Positions 48,070-59,390 are shown, numbered from the stretch's first letter. The stretch is DNA of 64,000 nt from Pinus tabuliformis (GCA_031772625.1 CM062819.1:1232097070-1232161069); one strand, 5' to 3'. Made by a program: numbers and translations. The notes: generated by a model not told the origin, from the sequence alone.

Positions 48070-48463
48070 CTTAGGCCTTGTTCAATACCAAGAGCCTAAA
48101 CCATAGAAATCCAATACCATCAACTTCAAAACTAGGGATCGACACGCCCGTCGAGACACAATGGTCCGAAACCATAGGCACAACTTCCAAGGACTAACCG
48201 CCATGGACCAAAGGTACTTTTCCACATACACGCGCTTTTGCTGAAGCCAACCTGCGTGTACACGCGACTTGGGCTTAACGAACCTGCGTGTATGAACTTT
48301 CTCTTCTTCTTATAGTCTGATCATCAATTCCTTGCTGCTGACCTTCTGTACTATGATTTGTCATCAGTGAGGTTTGCCATCAAGGACAACACTTATCTCA
48401 TAATGCCAACAATCTCCCCCTTTGGACTTGATGGCAAAGCTAACTTGTCACACTTAGAACTAT

Positions 48464-48765
48464 CATCTGATTCCTTTGAGCTGTCCTCCATCAGTCACAT
48501 CTGATATCTCTTCTGAAGATTCATCATCTGATTCCTTTGAGCTGTCCTCCATCAGTCACATCTGATATCTCTTCTGAAGATTCACCCGGTTATACATAAG
48601 TGAGATATTCTTCTATGAGGCTGTCCTCCATCAGTCACATATGATATCTCTTCTGAAGATTCATCATCTGATTCCTTTGAGCTGTCCTCCATCAGTCACA
48701 TCTGATATCTCTTCTGAAGATTCACCCAGTTATACATAAGTGAGATATTCTTCTATGAGAGGGTT
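48464..48765 (+). repeat. About 60-bp repeats in D LTR
   Basis: Four units contain GAGCTGTCCTCCATCAGTCA or a variant, then GATATCTCTTCTGAAGATTC. Two are separated by a TATACATAAGTGAGATATTC spacer that itself occurs twice. The right LTR counterpart is 53813-54100, where one unit has lost about 14 bp. Confidence 0.85.
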
Positions 48766-48801
48766 GCCATCAAGTACAACACATGCATCATAATGCCAAC
48801 A

Positions 48802-50727
48802 ATCTCCCCCTTTGGACTTGATGGCAACAACACCAAATCACTCTCCCCCTTTGACATCAAGGGCAAAGGGTGGACCAAGATATTCTCTTCCTTTGCTGAA
48901 TCATTCCACTGTCCATACTCCCCCTGAGTACCTGCTAAAATCTCTGAATAGTCTCCCCCTTTGTATATGCCAAGGTGTACCAATCTGTTCATGCTCCCCC
49001 TGAGTACATGCTGAATCTCTGTACCGCTGAAGTGTGTTGTACATGCTCTTCCTGACTGTAGGCAAGATCTGCAAAAGATGTTCTTCAAGAAGAACATGAC
49101 TCTATACATCATAAAAGACCTTCCTATCACCAAAGACTCATACATACATCCATCTCTCAACTAAGTGAGGATATACAAAAATTGACTCATCCACCCAACC
49201 AAGTGGGGATACATCAAAAGTTTACATATGACAACCAATCATATTGCATCAATCATCCCAGGCATAGTGGGGAAACCAAAATAGGCCGTTACATGACCTC
49301 GACACCATGAAAGAGATACCACAAAAGAGATATATGACATAGAGACGAAATAACTAGACCAAGACTTATGAAAGTCACCAGTAGCATCTAATAATCACCA
49401 TTCAAATCAGCAACCAAGAGATCCTTCTGTTCTCCTTTCGCCTTTGTTCCTCCTGAAATCAACACCAAATGTGAACTAGAACCAAAAGCTTTAAGATAAT
49501 GCCAACAATGCATCATTGGAAGATTATCTGCTCCCCCTGAACCTGTGCCAGATGATCTCTGTCAGACCTATATCAGACTTTCTGCAACCAACATCTGTCC
49601 CTGCTGATTTCCTTCAAATCTCCATATACGCGTCTGTATACACATAAACTGGCGTATATACGCAGATATCCCTTACGCAACACGCGTACACCATATACGC
49701 GACTATCCCTTTGTAAAACGGCGTATGCACGCGGATATCCTTTAAACAACACGCGTACACAAATTTCCATATCAGCAACCTGTAAATGTCCTGTAGAGAA
49801 TAGGTCATCAACCTATAACAAGGTATGTCTGCATCAATTCATCCCTTTGAACAGAATTCAGAGTCATTCACATTGTATCATGTGTGAAACCACCATAGCC
49901 ATTTCATCAAGCTCTACATGATCCAAGTATCATTACTTGGGAACATCTGCATCAATTAACATATGTAAGGATCAACCTATCATCATATAGATAAGAACTC
50001 ATCACCATGTCTTCAATAAAGCAACTTTGAGTAGTCATCCATGTATCAGCACTATGTATCTTGAGCTCAAATTCTTTTGACAAAGATTCTTGATATCATC
50101 ATCAGCAACAATCCTTATCCGCATGAGTGCCTGCATCATAACTGTATGATATTTATGCATATGACAACAGCAGTATATAAGTGACTCATCATCAAGTGAG
50201 GAAGATGTGTATTCAAGCTTTGTACTTCTCCTTGTCCTTATGAAGATCACCATGTAAGCACCATATATGCATCACCAAAGAATCAACCATAAATCTGATC
50301 TGATCATCAACTATGTAACCCCAAGAATCATATGAGATTTTATCATAGACAACTCACAACCACATCATAGCAAGATATATCATTTAGCCATATAAGAATC
50401 ATCACCAAGGAATATGCCAACAATGAATTATTAAAGGCATATGCTCCCCCTCAACCTGTGCCATCTGTTAGATCTGATCATGCATATATCAGCAATAAGC
50501 ATCAAGACATCATCATCATCAAGTTAGGATCAAAACACTTCTAGACATCTTACAGGTATCAAAACATTTTTACACATCCTCAACAGACTGTAACAATTAA
50601 CCAATAGAGCAAATAATGGACTGAATCATGTCAGATCCCTTTTCTGAGCCTGTCCCCACTGCTTTTCCTCAAACTGACATATACGCGACTTTGCAGTGTT
50701 TAACTCGCGTATATACGCGACTTCCCT
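48802..50727 (-). other. D gene-free part with repeated polypurine tracts
   Basis: The minus strand shows the AGGGGGAG core next to the 3' LTR (about 48804) and again near 48844, 48917, 48952, 48991, 49541, 50442 and beyond, near 50779. Repeated polypurine tracts before the 3' LTR are a described mark of Sireviruses. The region also contains CGCGTATA-type motif clusters. No ORF with a recognisable domain. Confidence 0.7.
49622..49760. repeat. CGCGTATA motif cluster
   Basis: TATACGCG, GCGTATATACGC, ACGCGTAC and variants recur six to seven times. The same motif family recurs near 46990, 47700, 48230, 50680 and in the right LTR near 52345, 53045 and 53575. Cores are near-palindromic. Confidence 0.65.
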
Positions 50728-52200
50728 TTAAGGAACTTGCGTATGAGATTCAGGACACTGAAGTTTTACACTTTCAGCTCCCCCTGAGTCTGATATGTCT
50801 GTGCTGTGCTGTGTCTCAGTACATTGTGCTGACTGTACTTCCTTCTTTCTCCATATCTTCAAGTGTGATGAGGTTTTCTTCTTTTGGTGTGATGTCCATC
50901 CTTTGTTCCTGCATTCCTTTGCTATATGTCCAAGTTTGTTACATGCATAACATCTAACATGTTTCATGTTCCTCCTGTAGCAATCAGCAACTTTGTGACC
51001 ATACGTATTGCAAGTAAAGCAATATCCATTAAAGTACCTTGATTGAGATGACCTGTCCGCATAATAGTCTTGAACTCTTCTTCTTCTACATCTAGCTGCA
51101 ACATGTCCAAGATTATGACATACATAACATTCAATATTATTCATAGGAGGAGTAAAAGATTTTCTTTGAGGAGTCTTTTTCTTTGATTGTTGATGGGGTT
51201 GACCTTTCATCTCCTTGTTGATCATTTTAGTTTTCTCTTTAGAGTTCCTTGCCTCACCTTGTGAGCTAGATTCACCTTCAACAGATTCATGAAAACCAAG
51301 ACCAGTCTTGATTGCAGGAGACCTTTGACTACTAAGAATATCATCCAAGGCTTTAGTACTATCTTGAAATCTCAAAAGTTTATCCTTTTCTTCTAATTTA
51401 CCTTTCAAGATATTTACCTCAACTTGAAGTTGTTCCTCCTTTTCTAGACATTGCTTCTTCATGTCTTCTCCATCTTTTCTTCCTTCTTCCATTTGTTGCC
51501 TTAGATTGAGTATCTCCTTTTCTTGCTTTTCATACAGATCCTGCTGAATTTGACGAACTCTGAAGGCACATTCCAACTGTGATTTTAAGCTGATGACTTC
51601 GTTGTCTTGTTTTTCAATTGCTTGGTGTAGATCTTCATTCTGCTTCTTGGATTCTTCAAGATCTTCCTTTAGTGAGAGGATCGTAGCTTCAAGATTTTCA
51701 TAGTAGCTGGATCTATCTTTGAGTTTCTTGATGGTTGTGCTTCTTTCGTTGACTTCTTTTCTTAATGATGTCACTTCATGCTGCAATTTTTGACATTGGT
51801 CTTCCTTGTCCTTGAGAAGCTTTCTTACCTTGTTTCCTTCTTCTAGTTGGGCCTTTAGTTTGGTAACTTCTTCTTTGAAAGCACATTCCCTTTTGTTCAA
51901 TAGATCTTGTTGATCTTTAACTTTGTCTGCAAGCCTTCTAAGCATTGCCTCTATTTGACACTTTTCTTGCTCACCCATAAAAGCATGTTCAGTAGTTTCA
52001 CTATCACTTCCATCACTTTCACAAGGAAATATAGCAGGAACATCAGAGGATAACACATTCATACCTGATAATGATTCTGAATCTGATTCTGAATCTGAAG
52101 AGCTTCTTATACCTAATCCCCAATCGACTCTCCCACTGTCATAGTCCTTCTGAGATGTCTTCTTCTTCTTATGAGCTTTCTTCTTAAGCTTCTTTCCCAT
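50728..52200 (-). CDS. D gag-like protein, 490 aa, intact
   Basis: A nucleocapsid-like protein. Residues 1-17 are Lys-rich and may act as a nuclear signal; 32-72 are Ser/acidic; about 78-290 form a long heptad-rich coiled coil; 300-350 are basic. Three CX2CX4HX4C zinc knuckles follow: C358-C371 (CYVCHNLGHVAARC), C394-C407 (CFTCNTYGHKVADC) and C417-C430 (CYACNKLGHIAKEC). The first ATG lies 46 bases behind the PBS. It corresponds to the C-terminal half of a copia gag; the UBN2-type N-terminal core is absent. No protease or pol follows. It is likely an RNA-binding protein that helps package D; that role is inferred. Confidence 0.88.
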   Translation of the reverse strand: MGKKLKKKAHKKKKTSQKDYDSGRVDWGLGIRSSSDSESDSESLSGMNVLSSDVPAIFPCESDGSDSETTEHAFMGEQEKCQIEAMLRRLADKVKDQQDLLNKRECAFKEEVTKLKAQLEEGNKVRKLLKDKEDQCQKLQHEVTSLRKEVNERSTTIKKLKDRSSYYENLEATILSLKEDLEESKKQNEDLHQAIEKQDNEVISLKSQLECAFRVRQIQQDLYEKQEKEILNLRQQMEEGRKDGEDMKKQCLEKEEQLQVEVNILKGKLEEKDKLLRFQDSTKALDDILSSQRSPAIKTGLGFHESVEGESSSQGEARNSKEKTKMINKEMKGQPHQQSKKKTPQRKSFTPPMNNIECYVCHNLGHVAARCRRRRVQDYYADRSSQSRYFNGYCFTCNTYGHKVADCYRRNMKHVRCYACNKLGHIAKECRNKGWTSHQKKKTSSHLKIWRKKEVQSAQCTETQHSTDISDSGGAESVKLQCPESHTQVP

Positions 52201-52246
52201 TTTCCACGGATCTCCTTCAAGCGATCAAGCTTCTACCAAAGGACCT

Positions 52247-52258
52247 GCTCTGATACCA
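52247..52258 (-). other. Primer-binding site of D (tRNA-iMet)
   Basis: Minus strand TGGTATCAGAGC, a perfect match to the copia iMet site, two bases inside the LTR. Confidence 0.92.
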
Positions 52259-52260
52259 AT

Positions 52261-54136
52261 TGTTGGAAATAATACTGAGAGGGGGGGGTGAATCAGTATT
52301 ATCAGATCAATCAAACTTTTCAATTTCATACTCAGAAACATATACGCTACTTCAATTAAGTGAACCCGCGTGTACACACTACTGTGTCTAATGAAACTCG
52401 CGTATATCCAGAGATCTTATAATTCAGTTAGCTTAATCTTCAGTAAATGCATCAGATCATTATTAAGCATATTAACAGTAAACAGGTGCAGAATAACAGA
52501 ACAGAACATCACACAAGAGCCACACACATGAACACAAAGATATAAGGTGGAAACCCAATGTGGGTGAAAACCACCTGCTGCAAGTCATCTCAATCTTCTT
52601 CTTAATAAGAAAATCCTTTTACAATATTTGTACTGGTGCAGTCTTATACCAGTACGGGAGCTACAACCCCCTTTGCTCTTGTACTAGCCGATCCATTTAC
52701 TAGTACGCAGGCTGCTACCTGCTACAATGCTCCAAAGATCTCCTTTAGCTTTTGTACTAGCTTAGATACTAGTACGTAGGTGCTTGCCTACAATCTTCTC
52801 ACCTCCAGGTACCACCTTTCATCAATTTTCAGACTGGATACACTGAAGCACAACACATAATCTGTAAGGCCACTTTTCATCCAATTTTCATACTGGACCC
52901 ATAACTATCATTGAAGCTCAAAACAATCATCAAACTCTGAATCACTGAAACCCTGTTAACAACAGTCACCAGAACACAGAGCAGACACAGAACTCTGTAA
53001 TAACCATCAGATCCATCTGCAACTTCAAATATTAAGATTTACAATGTATACGCTACTTCGATGAATCAAACCCGCGTGTATACGCGCTTTTGACAAAGAC
53101 AACCCGCGTACAGATCTAAAAATAATTTCTCTTAACTTGTAGCTGTACCAGACATCAGACATACTCATAACACTTATAGAACAATACATGCATCAGTATG
53201 TAGATCTAGAATAAGCATCATAAAGATAGTTCATTTCAAACCATTTGATCCCGATCTCTCCTTAGATCTTGTTCTCCATCAACCGATGAGGTCTCTCCTT
53301 AGCTCAGATCAAGCAATGCATCATCAACCCATAACCTGCATGCTGGATCTAATGCTTCATCAGATATTCAAGACATTTCAGATACACTTTCCTAATGATT
53401 TCCTTCTCCTTATATAGCCTTAGGCCTTGTTCAATACCAAGAGCCTAAACCATAGAAATCCAATACCATCAACTTCAAAACTAGGGATCGACACGCCCGT
53501 CGAGACACAATGGTCCGAAACCATAGGCACAACTTCCAAGGACTAACCGCCATGGACCAAAGGTACTTTTCCACATACACGCGCTTTTGCTGAAGCCAAC
53601 CTGCGTGTACACGCGACTTGGGCTTAACGAACCTGCGTGTATGAACTTTCTCTTCTTCTTATAGTCTGATCATCAATTCCTTGCTGCTGACCTTCTGTAC
53701 TATGATTTGTCATCAGTGAGGTTTGCCATCAAGGACAACACTTATCTCATAATGCCAACAATCTCCCCCTTTGGACTTGATGGCAAAGCTAACTTGTCAC
53801 ACTTAGAACTATCATCTGATTCCTTTGAGCTGTCCTCCATCAGTCACATCTGATATCTCTTCTGAAGATTCATCATCTGATTCCTTTGAGCTGTCCTCCA
53901 TCAGTCACATCTGATATCTCTTCTGAAGATTCACCCAGTTATACATAAGTGAGATATTCTTCTATGAGGTTGTCCTCCATCAGTCATCTGAAGATTCATC
54001 ATCTGATTCCTTTGAGCTGTCCTCCATCAGTCACATCTGATATCTCTTCTGAAGATTCACCCAGTTATACATAAGTGAGATATTCTTCTATGAGAGGGTT
54101 GCCATCAAGTACAACACATGCATCATAATGCCAACA
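52261..54136 (-). repeat. D 5' LTR (right copy)
   Basis: 1,876 bp, TGTTGG...CCAACA, followed by the TTCTT duplicate. Confidence 0.93.
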
Positions 54137-54141
54137 TTCTT

Positions 54142-55704
54142 GTGCGGCGTTTGACTTAGACCTGGAAGTGCTGGTGTTTTCGCTGAGGCTAATGCTCAGA
54201 GTCGGTTCTCTTGTAGGTATTCGCAGCCTCTCTAGTGGAATACTAGCCAGTCTTCTTTCTCTGTATAACGTGAATTTATGGAGGTCACCTGAAGACAACC
54301 TCGACTGAGCTTCCTGCAAAATTTATTTGAGCGAGCTCTTACTCTGAAAGAGATCATCAAACAGATCTTTCTTTCCAGAGAACACTCTTATCTTGACGTT
54401 CGTTGTGAATTCTTGGGCCACATTATTTGGGTCGAATGGCCTCGTTGGGAACTTAAATAATTGAAGACACATCACATTCTCCACCTCGCCAAAAGCGTGT
54501 CCTACATCGAACAAAGAGAAGGCCCCACAAGTGACGGGAAATTGAGGCCAAATGGCCTTCTTCTTGTCCTTTAGGTCCTTGGTTAAACCGCCTTCAGAAC
54601 AGGTTTGATAAGCGATTTCCCGGGCCAAAAGTTTATCAGGGATATATAGGGGTAGGACATGTGGAGGTACGGTGCTTCCAAAAACTCTAATGTAAGTAAA
54701 CCATTCTTCCCCAAACCATCTTGCGACGGGGATGATGTCAATTTGGGCCTCGGGGGAGCACCTTGGGGGGTCCTTATCATTTTATATAGGGGAAAAATAA
54801 CCCCATGGCAAATCTGGTAAAAATGAGGGGCGAACTGGGAATCCCATAAGATCTTGTGATAAACATGGATGGGCAATGGGTCTTGGGTAGTCCATTTCCA
54901 ACCCATGACAGGAAAATTAGATACAAGACAAATAGAATCCATAATATAAGCAGACAGATAAAATGGAGGATAGACCCTTTGAGAAAAGGATCTCTTAGAC
55001 CGGTAATTGACAACGGCTGTGTATAGAGTATCAGAAAGGATTTTGGCCCAATCTAGGATTTCGGCGTTAGTGGCAACATCAATTAATGGCAGCCATTTAG
55101 ATGAAAACTTGTTGATATCTGGCATCCCAAATAACCTACAGAGCATAGCCGCAGCAAAGCAATATGGAGAAGTGAGGGAACCAGTGCTGTACATACCGTT
55201 TTTATCTTTCTTTAGCGGCTCATCTCTTCTAGACCATTCTTTAGTGGTGTCTGATAGATCTGGATTCTCCGCCGCGAATTTCCTAACGAATTCTGCATTA
55301 TAGGTTGCTTGAGGTTCAGGAAGATGATACATAAGTTTCAAATCTTGCGCAACAAACGATCCTACAAGCCCATGTCCATGAACTTTGAATTGTCTGCCCT
55401 TCAATTCTGCATCATCCAATATCCATTTGATCATATCTGTGTATGGTAGAATTTTGGGTCTTGCAGCTATTCTGTTGAGGAATGAACATGCTAGGTCCTC
55501 CAAGGTCAACTCAGAAGAGCGTAGTGTGCCCGCGACAGTAGTCACTTTCATTATTATAGGCTTTTCTTCTTCTAGCAGCCTATACATACCGTCCCATGTT
55601 GATATCCCTGCGTCTTTGTTGCAGGCTGTGTCTGTGTACAAGGGTGCCATCTCCTTGGTCTTCTCTCTTGCTTCGGAGCTTTGAGTTTTGTTCTTCTTTC
55701 CCAT
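54142..55704 (-). pseudogene. LTR-encoded ORF of B, right copy, N-terminal part
   Basis: Better preserved than the left copy. The start codon is intact (MGKKNKTQ, 55704) and the first 373 codons are open (54583-55704). The family-wide frameshift near 54780 moves reading into 54628-54323. There a TAA (GAA in the left copy) stops it near 54328. The next part (54319-54142) runs into D. Minus-strand features match the left copy, including AYQTCSEGG. Family unknown; the LTR location in the same strand as gag is unusual. Confidence 0.75.
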
Positions 55705-56475
55705 TTCGCTTTACGTTTCTGTCTGAGTCGTCTTCGCGTTTTGTTCCTGCAGGTTACGAGTGAAATGGAAATGACTGATCCAGAAAGGTGATGGGAGAGT
55801 TTTAAATGCAAGAGATAAATCAAATATGCCACCTTACGTGAAGCAAATCTCTACCAAGGCACGCGTCTTTAATCCACTTAATAACTGACAACTAATTCAT
55901 TTACTATCATTAAAAGCGCATGATTTCGGGTCAGATTATAGTAAGTGGCTTTTTCTTTGAATGGCGCGCCCGAAGGATTCATACCGAAGTGATTTATGAT
56001 TTGCTGACGTAACCTCGCATGTCGCGCGATCGCTAATCGCATCATCGCAAATCGCATGGATGTGGCATTGTAGCGATCGCAATATCGCAGATCGCAGGAA
56101 TTTGATATTCACAAAATCTAGCCTGACTCATTTCTGCGATATGCGATCTAGCGATCGGTGTTATCGCAGATCGGTGGATTTTTAAGTTTACTTTATGAGC
56201 GTTACCAATTTGCGACGCGATGTCATTATTAACATGAGGATCTTGCGCATAAAAAGGAAAATGAAGGTGTTTCATATCTTTTGCAATGCGATCTTAAGGT
56301 TTTCTCTTTTATCAAAGACTTAGGTCTTAAGAGGATTTTTTCCAAGCGTATGATTGTGATTTCAAAAAGAAACTCTTGTTTTTCCTAAAAAAAAAAATTA
56401 ACTAAGGGTCCCCATTCATACAGTATCGTGGCTGATACTTAATTGAATAAGGGGGGGTTGTTGCTGGCTACAACA
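55705..56475 (-). promoter_or_regulatory. Upstream part of B LTR (promoter side)
   Basis: On the minus strand this precedes the LTR ORF and the gag transcript. It repeats the ATCGCA/TGCGAT cluster (56010-56210). Short frames 55572-55832 and 56042-56275 are products of the cluster and not called. Confidence 0.5.
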
Positions 56476-56480
56476 CCACC

Positions 56481-56614
56481 ATAGGAGGCCGTCGGAATTT
56501 ACAAGGCCGGTCTTGTAAAGGTTTGACCAGTTCAAGCCCTAACTCCTTATATCTCGACCTTGTTGGGGACATGCAAAGAAAGACAGAGAAAGAGTAGAAC
56601 ACTCTAATACTACT
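56481..56614 (-). pseudogene. A2 gag start, leader and PBS, right of B
   Basis: Continuation of A2 beyond B, matching the leader of A3 (61713-61843). It holds the gag ATG (plus CAT, 56479-56481 overlapping the target duplicate), the leader and an iMet PBS with mutations (ACTCTAATACTA at 56602-56613). Confidence 0.85.
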
Positions 56615-57233
56615 GATCCGGATTTAAACAAAAATGAAAAAAAATATAGATATAACCATACATATAGAGATGAAACAGAAATAATACTTCATTCCGTTAC
56701 TGTAAAATACTGAAATATGCTTACAAACAGAAATGCAAATAACTAGCTAGGGTGATCGTAGCTTATCTCTGAGAAGAGATGTGGTGGCTACATGCCTCTG
56801 AATTGTGTTACAATGAGGCTCGAATGCCTATTTATTGTTGAGAAATAATGGAAAACCCTAAACATCCAAAAACCTAAACCTAGACGATGAAACACCAAAC
56901 TGTGGGCCCTGCTTCGGTAAATTGGTACATTAACTTTGCGGGGTCGTAACTTTGGCATACGATCTTCGTTTGATGTGCACAATATCTAGTTAGAAAGATA
57001 TATTCGAGAACTACAACTTTGGGAAGGGAAACATTGGTACATGCCTCCATGTTGCTCCCAGTTTTTCCAAAAAATGTTGTTTAGGGCCTCAAAACGGATT
57101 CGGAAGTTCAGGACCTGAAAAATTGCTAAAAATAGTAAACTATGCTATAATTAAAAAAACTGAAAAGCTGAAAGAAACAATGATGGGGGTCCAAGTGGAC
57201 TTGGTGGGTGGCCACCAATATCCACCTGGATCA
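56615..57233 (-). repeat. Shared middle LTR of the A array
   Basis: 619 bp, TGATCC...GGATCA, intact ends. On its left is the A2 leader with PBS, so it is the 5' LTR of A2. On its right is the polypurine tract of A3, so it is also the 3' LTR of A3. Confidence 0.92.
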
Positions 57234-58790
57234 ATCCTCCCCCCTTAGGAAGCAATGGTGCCCATTGTGTTGAGTTCCTCCATGAGATGAGGAAACTTCT
57301 GCTGAACTTGGTCCTTGGTGAAGGAGTTGGCCTACTTTGACAACTCGATACAGTCGGATATTCTGCTGGCGAGTGTTCTTGGTCTATGTGTCCATGATCC
57401 AATCAGTTGTAGCTTGTTCCATGCACTTTGGATTTAACTTTGTGGGTGTGATTCGTTCTGCAATGTCATATGTGTCTAGTAATGGTGGAAAGTATGGCTG
57501 AAGGCGGTCCACATTGAACACTGGGTGCAGGCCAACAAATGGGGGAATGCTGAGCTCAAATATATTGTCTCCCATAGCCTTGGTGATGGTGTAATGACCA
57601 TATCAGAGTGGTCTAAGTTTCTGATAGGCTCAGGTAAGGCATTCCTTTTGCAAATGTAACCAGACTTTGTCACCCACCTGAAACTTGTGTGGCACCCGAT
57701 GTTGATCATGTCACTGCTTGTACTTGGCATTTGATTTCTCTAGAATGTCATGGACCTGTTGGAGAATATGTTGGATGTTCTTAATGAAGCTGTTTTCCTT
57801 ATCTGTTGCGGACTGGACATGAGCTGAATTTGCGTGAGTAGCTACAAATGGCATGGCCACATCAGTGGGACATAGTGGCTGGAATCCCAAGCCCACCTGA
57901 AAAGGGTTGTGGCTAGTCAAGCTATGGATAGCTCGGTTGTAGTTGTGCTGAACATAGGGGAGACTTTCATCCCATGGGCATGAATGCTTTGAGTTGTACA
58001 TGTGTAGAATGTGTACGATCATCCTGTTGACAACCTCTGTCTGGCCATGAGTTTGAGGATGGAAGGTTATGGACTTAGTGAGTTTGGTGTCCAACATCAA
58101 CTAGAGACTGGACCAAAATGTACTAAGGAACCTGCTGTCTCAATCTGAGATGATAGACTGTGGGATCCCAAAGTATACCCACACTCATTCGAGGAAGAGT
58201 TTAGCAGTGGCTTCTACTATGATATTCTTCTTGCAAGCCACCATAATGGCCATCTTTGAGAACCTGTCGACGACCACAAAAAAACATTCATTTCCATGCT
58301 TAGTAGAAGGAAGGCCCGACATGTAATCCATGGAGATGGATTCCCATGGTCGACTAGGGGTAGGTAGCTGGGTATAGAGGCCTTGCTTCTTAATGGTAGG
58401 TTTCACAATGGCGCAGACAATGCATGATCTAATGTACTTCCTAACATCCTGTCGAAGATTTGGCCAATATAAATAATTTTTCAATATTGCCACCGTTTTC
58501 TCGACCCTAAAATGCCCAACAACTCGACTTTTGTGTGCTTCCCAAATCATCTTGGCACGCTGGCTTGAAGGAACACAAAGGTGACCTAGGTGGCATAACA
58601 TGGCATCCTAGAGGTGAAAATCTAGAACACGTTGACCCTCTAAGAATGTCTAGTATGTGTGGCCAAATTTTGGGTCACTTTTGTAGAGAAGTGGCCAATC
58701 AGAAGTCTCGTGCCCACAAGAGTTGAGCACGGTGGTTAAGGCCATGATTGGTGGTCGACTGAGTCAATTTGAAACATTATTGGTGTTTCC
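57234..58790 (-). pseudogene. A3 integrase, broken
   Basis: The frame 58185-58601 includes the zinc-binding CIVCA region and SMDYMSGLPSTKHG (first Asp). The frame 57711-58100 keeps FHPQTHGQTEVVNR (catalytic Glu) and the CPWDESLPYVQHNYN tail. The frame 57384-57575 holds IPPFVGLHPVFNVDRL. The second Asp region near 58130 is disrupted by a stop. Confidence 0.92.
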
Positions 58791-58859
58791 CTTCCTATAC
58801 TTGATATTTAAATGGAACTGTTGCAAGTATGTGGACCACTTCTGGTGGAGATCATTCTG

Positions 58860-59390
58860 CAATTTCCCTTGGGTCTGTATGAATTGCAGGGGTTAGTGGT
58901 CTATGTGGATGACCGTTTCCTTCCCCAAAATGTATTGCTTCCATTATCGGCAAGCATGCACAATGGAATACATCTATTTGTCATAAGTGGGATACTTCCA
59001 AATTGTGTCTGAAAGTGTCTCACTGTGATATGCCACTGGATGCCTGTGTTGAGTAAGGATTGCCCCAATAGCATAGTCAGAGGCATCTATCTTGACCTCA
59101 AATGGTTGTTGCATGTATGATAATGTGAGCACTAGTGCCGAGTAGAGGCAATCTTTCAACTCTGTGAATGCCTTTTATTGAGATTCAGACCAAAATAATT
59201 TTTCTTTCGCTCCTCCTTTGGTGACTTGACTCAAGGGCCAAGTGATATGAGAAAATCCCAACATGAACCTGCGGTAGAAGTTGGCAAGACCTAGAAAACT
59301 GCGGAGCTCTATCAGAGTGGTTGGAGATGGCCAATCCCGAATGACTTGGATCTTGGATAGATCCACATGAACCCCCCCGTTCATCAATAA
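58860..59390 (-). pseudogene. A3 RNase H, broken
   Basis: FEVKIDASDYAIGAILTQHRH (58974-59159 frame) and the preceding connection, LRSFLGLANFYRRFMLGFSH (59175-59387). Confidence 0.88.

Larger units (their letters stand above)
46912..48801 (-). repeat. D 3' LTR (left copy)
   Basis: 1,890 bp, almost identical to 52261-54136 over its first 1.5 kb. Differences concentrate in the 60-bp repeat array near the end. Confidence 0.93.
46912..54136 (-). mobile_element. Pol-less copia/Sirevirus-like element D (TR-GAG type), inserted in B LTR
   Basis: 7,225 bp. Perfect TSD TTCTT at 46907-46911 and 54137-54141; the empty site is seen in the left LTR of B near 39105. LTR ends TGTTGG and CCAACA are perfect inverted repeats. 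The internal region (48802-52260) has a perfect iMet PBS, one intact 490-codon gag-like ORF, a 1.9-kb gene-free part and several polypurine tracts. No pol. Near-identical LTRs and intact ORF make it the youngest element here. Confidence 0.93.
36744..56475 (-). mobile_element. Long-LTR, pol-less gypsy-like element B, inserted in A2
   Basis: 19,732 bp including nested D (7.2 kb). TSD CCACC at 36739-36743 and 56476-56480; LTR ends TGTTGAGG and GGCTACAACA. LTRs are 4.7 kb each and the internal region is only 3.1 kb. The internal region encodes a gag-like protein on the minus strand plus one more frame. No protease, RT, RNase H or integrase motif is present. It is therefore non-autonomous, like a LARD or TR-GAG. 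Each LTR carries a long decayed ORF. Confidence 0.92.
44541..56475 (-). repeat. B 5' LTR (right copy), split by D
   Basis: LTR sequence occupies 44541-46911 and 54142-56475; D and one TTCTT duplicate lie between. Together this matches 36744-41446. Confidence 0.93.

Noticed and set aside
55007-55303. Frames antisense to the LTR ORF (also 39979-40275, 40357-40656, 55385-55684)
   Set aside because: They mirror a conserved minus-strand ORF in both LTRs and have no features of their own.
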